Of a stretch of DNA of 64,000 nt, positions 61,623 to 64,000 are shown piece by piece. The position numbers and the translations under genes are program-made. The notes beneath the pieces were generated by a model. That model searched no databases and was not told the DNA's origin. It saw only the letters and a list, made by a program, of their open reading frames with translations. Origin of the DNA: Emcibacter sp. (GTDB lineage: Bacteria; Pseudomonadota; Alphaproteobacteria; Sphingomonadales; Emcibacteraceae); contig JAJFIQ010000016.1 in the NCBI GenBank assembly GCA_021774785.1, forward strand, positions 1 through 64,000, written 5' to 3'. The stretch's first letter is position 1. Every line of letters begins with the position of its first letter.

Positions 61623-62984
61623 ATGATTGGATTTTTAAAACCAGCGGCGCATTGTGAACGACTTCCCGAAGACGAGGTGGCACATACCTATACCCGTCTG
61701 CGCTGGCAGGTTTTTATTGGCATTTTTGTGGGCTATGCCGGCTATTATCTGGTGCGGAAAAATTTTAGCCTTGCCATGCCGCATCTCATTGAAGAAGGCT
61801 ACACAAAAGCCGAATTGGGTCTGGCACTTTCCGGCGTTGCCATTGCTTACGGTCTGTCTAAATTCTTTATGGGCAGTATTTCAGACCGAAGTAATGCCCG
61901 TATTTTTATGCCCCTTGGGCTTGCGGTTTCGGCCCTGATCTTGATTGCCATGGGCACTCTTCCCTTTGCCACCAGTACGGTTGGGATCATGTTCGCCCTT
62001 TTGTTACTTAATGGTTGGTTTCAGGGTATGGGCTGGCCGCCCAGCGGACGGGTGATGGTTCATTGGTTTTCGCCCAGTGAACGGGGAACCAAAATGGCCC
62101 TGTGGAATGTAGCCCATAATGTTGGCGGCGGCCTTGTCGGGCCGATTGCTATTCTGGGTGTGGCGCTTTTTGCGGACTGGCATGCGATTTTATATTTTCA
62201 TGGTTTATTTGCCCTAGCGGTGGCGGTCATTATTTTTCTCATGGTGCGGGATACGCCCCAATCACAGGGGCTGCCCAGCATTGAGAAATATCACAATGAT
62301 TACCCCAAGGCATTTGACTATAGCACCAACCATGAGACTGAATTTTCAGCAAAAGAAATCTTCTTTAAATATGTTCTGAACAATAAACTTTTATGGATGA
62401 TCGCGGTGGCCAATGCCTTTGTTTATTTGGTGCGATACGGGGTTCTTGACTGGGCGCCAACTTATCTCAGTGAAGTGAAAGATTTTTCTTTTGACGACAG
62501 CAGTTGGGCCTATGCCATGTATGAATGGGCGGGAATTCCCGGTACACTAATATGTGGCTGGTTATCGGATGCGGCCTTTAAAGGGCACCGGGCACCGGCG
62601 GCTATTCTTTTCATGCTGCTGACCATGATCTGTGTGGTTGTTTATTGGCTCAATCCTGCGGGTAATCCCGGCGTGGATATTGCCATGCTGATCGGTATTG
62701 GCTTCTTCATCTATGGGCCGGTGATGTTAATCGGGCTTCATGCTCTTGACCTTGCACCCAAGAAAGCCGCCGGAACAGCAGCGGGCTTTACCGGCCTATT
62801 CGGTTATGTGGGTGGGGCGATGACGGCAAATATTGTGATCGGCCTTGTGGTTGATAAATGGGGCTGGGATGCGGGTTTTGAAATGATTGTTGCGGCCTGT
62901 GTTTTATCTATACTGCTTCTGGCCATGACTTGGAAAGCCGAAAAGAACTCACATGTTGCGCCTGTGCCTGAGGGAGTGGTTTAA
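61623..62984 (+). CDS. glpT: Glycerol-3-phosphate:phosphate antiporter (MFS)
   Basis: A 453-residue organophosphate:phosphate antiporter of the MFS with 12 predicted helices. Conserved features are RLRWQVFIGIFVGYAGYYLVRKNFSLAMP, YGLSKFFMGSISDRSNAR with the MFS loop motif, and GWFQGMGWPPSGRVMVHWF. Further on is WNVAHNVGGGLVGPIA. Arg residues in helix 1 and near helix 7 correspond to the substrate-binding arginines of GlpT. GGAGGG lies 8 bases upstream. It completes the uptake route GlpQ, GlpT, GlpD. Confidence 0.95.
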   Translation: MIGFLKPAAHCERLPEDEVAHTYTRLRWQVFIGIFVGYAGYYLVRKNFSLAMPHLIEEGYTKAELGLALSGVAIAYGLSKFFMGSISDRSNARIFMPLGLAVSALILIAMGTLPFATSTVGIMFALLLLNGWFQGMGWPPSGRVMVHWFSPSERGTKMALWNVAHNVGGGLVGPIAILGVALFADWHAILYFHGLFALAVAVIIFLMVRDTPQSQGLPSIEKYHNDYPKAFDYSTNHETEFSAKEIFFKYVLNNKLLWMIAVANAFVYLVRYGVLDWAPTYLSEVKDFSFDDSSWAYAMYEWAGIPGTLICGWLSDAAFKGHRAPAAILFMLLTMICVVVYWLNPAGNPGVDIAMLIGIGFFIYGPVMLIGLHALDLAPKKAAGTAAGFTGLFGYVGGAMTANIVIGLVVDKWGWDAGFEMIVAACVLSILLLAMTWKAEKNSHVAPVPEGVV

Positions 62985-63496
62985 AATGATGCTGATATTA
63001 GTGGGTGTACAAAAGCTGTGAATGTCGCCCTCTTTTAAATTTAATAGATGTCGCGCATGGGGAACAAATCATGACTTATCTGAACTTTTTCCTAATTTAT
63101 ATTTTTTGGCGACGAAGGCTGACATTAATTATGATCGCCTTGCTTCCTGGAAGTAATTCTAATGAGTAAGGCATTGTCCATATTTACCACGGGTCACAAA
63201 AGGACCTGCTAAAATATTCATAAGATATTACGATATTAGCTGATAAATAATTTAAATCTGTATGAGGTTTCCCTATTCATTGAGCCTGATAAACGTATAT
63301 TTTTTTATCATAATCAAAAGTTTATTTAAGAAACAAATATACCAAAATAATAAATATAATAAAATATTGGTATATTTGTAACATTAATGTTATAACTCTG
63401 TAACTAAAATGAAACATTAAAAATGTCTAACAAACAGGATTTGAGTGCAAAGCTACTAGAAACTAAAAACTATTAATATTTTAAAGGGAAAATATA
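62985..63496. other. 512-base AT-rich upstream region of the last receptor
   Basis: No gene is convincing. A 32-codon frame at 63071-63169 (ATG; hydrophobic IYIF and MIALL segments) has GGGGAAC upstream and could be a small membrane peptide, but is too short to support. From about 63220 the sequence becomes very AT-rich, as expected for promoter sequence before the receptor at 63497. AAAGGGAA at 63483-63490 is the receptor's ribosome-binding site. Confidence 0.5.
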
Positions 63497-64000
63497 ATGT
63501 TAAAGAAAAGAAAAATCTTAAACTACACAGCGTTATCGACGACACTAATTAGTGTCGCGATGCTGGGTAGCGCAGGAAATGCATATGCTGAAGAGGCCGC
63601 GGCTGAAGAAGGCCTGCGCACGCTGGATGAAATAATCGTTACAGCGAGCCGCAGGTCGGAAGGCTTGCAGACTGTAGCGATAACAGTTGAGGCCATGAGT
63701 GGCACAAAGATCAAAGAGATGGGCGTCGACAGTTTTGATGATTATATCTCCTTATTGCCGGGTGTTAGTGGCGATGGTCAGGGGCCGGGCAAAAAAGATA
63801 TTTATATGCGCGGCACAAACTCTGGCCGTACAGCGGTCCGACTTGCCGGTATTGGTGGTGAGCCAGGGGTTGCCGTATATCTCGACGAAGCACCAATCTC
63901 GACCGCAGGACGTAATGTGGACTTATATGCGGTCGACATGTCACGGATCGAAGTATTGAAAGGACCACAGGGTACTTTGTTTGGATCCAGTTCTCAGGCG
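63497..64000 (+). CDS. TonB-dependent receptor (N-terminal part; continues beyond window)
   Basis: The first 168 codons of a receptor. The signal peptide ends near AGNAYAEEA. The TonB-box region reads LDEIIVTASRRSEGLQTV, and the plug has ISLLPGVSGDGQGPGKKDIYMRG, YLDEAPISTAG and IEVLKGPQGTLFGSSSQA. No STN domain precedes the plug. The type matches the 33464 receptor more than the signalling ones. Its position after glpT, with its own long promoter region, suggests an independent unit. The substrate is unknown. Confidence 0.93.
   Translation, partial: MLKKRKILNYTALSTTLISVAMLGSAGNAYAEEAAAEEGLRTLDEIIVTASRRSEGLQTVAITVEAMSGTKIKEMGVDSFDDYISLLPGVSGDGQGPGKKDIYMRGTNSGRTAVRLAGIGGEPGVAVYLDEAPISTAGRNVDLYAVDMSRIEVLKGPQGTLFGSSSQA

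Noticed and set aside
63071-63169. 32-codon ORF with hydrophobic segments upstream of the last receptor
   Set aside because: It is too short and without conservation evidence; noted in the gap entry but not called as a gene.

Overview
The window looks like the chromosome of a Gram-negative, respiring, probably marine alphaproteobacterium. This is inferred from gene families, not from a marker gene: no rRNA or tRNA was found. The clues are many TonB-dependent receptors (five intact or edge-truncated plus one fossil), two FecI/FecR/receptor signalling sets, a System I cytochrome c maturation pair (CcmG/CcmI), PQQ enzymology and a glp regulon. Base composition is moderate and there is no intact mobile element.

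Layout. 1-4882 (minus) is an ECF sigma / FecR anti-sigma / STN-domain receptor set whose receptor runs off the left edge. 5193-5903 is a small exported TPR-like protein. 5.9-9.1 kb is a decay zone: a tyrosine integrase that lost its catalytic core, a DsbD gene cut off at its first membrane helix, and a chimeric ORF joining a thioredoxin start to a DUF3570-like remainder. 9440-13563 (plus) is a second sigma/FecR/receptor set.

13.7-24.1 kb (minus) is the most remarkable part: six tightly packed genes that look like an electron conduit from inner membrane to cell surface. In transcription order they are a membrane-anchored Fe-S/FAD oxidoreductase, an exported Sel1/ankyrin protein, a diheme b-type membrane protein, a 21-heme cytochrome, a 31- or 32-heme repeat cytochrome, and an outer-membrane beta-barrel with N-terminal TPRs. 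Divergent from it are ccmG- and ccmI-like genes, which would serve heme attachment.

26.3-36.3 kb is a catabolic island. LeuCD-type hydro-lyase, alpha/beta hydrolase, VOC protein and citryl-CoA-lyase-like genes run leftward; a class III CoA-transferase, an IclR regulator, a TonB receptor and a WrbA-type quinone reductase run rightward. A 34-bp operator-like sequence occurs in both key promoters. 36.5-46.2 kb is a lanthanide-type PQQ alcohol dehydrogenase (XoxF) cluster with cytochromes, the usual accessory genes, its own TonB receptor and a porin-like protein, followed by a receptor fossil.

46.6-57.6 kb holds an FNT channel, an NfeD/slipin pair, a lipoprotein cytochrome c, a three-gene nucleotide/RNA operon (beta-CASP nuclease, AMP/thymidine phosphorylase, PRPP synthetase), a P-type cation ATPase whose start is interrupted by a C6 run, and a host-attachment-family protein. 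57.9-63.0 kb is a glycerol-3-phosphate regulon (glpR, glpD, glpQ, glpT). The window ends inside another TonB receptor.
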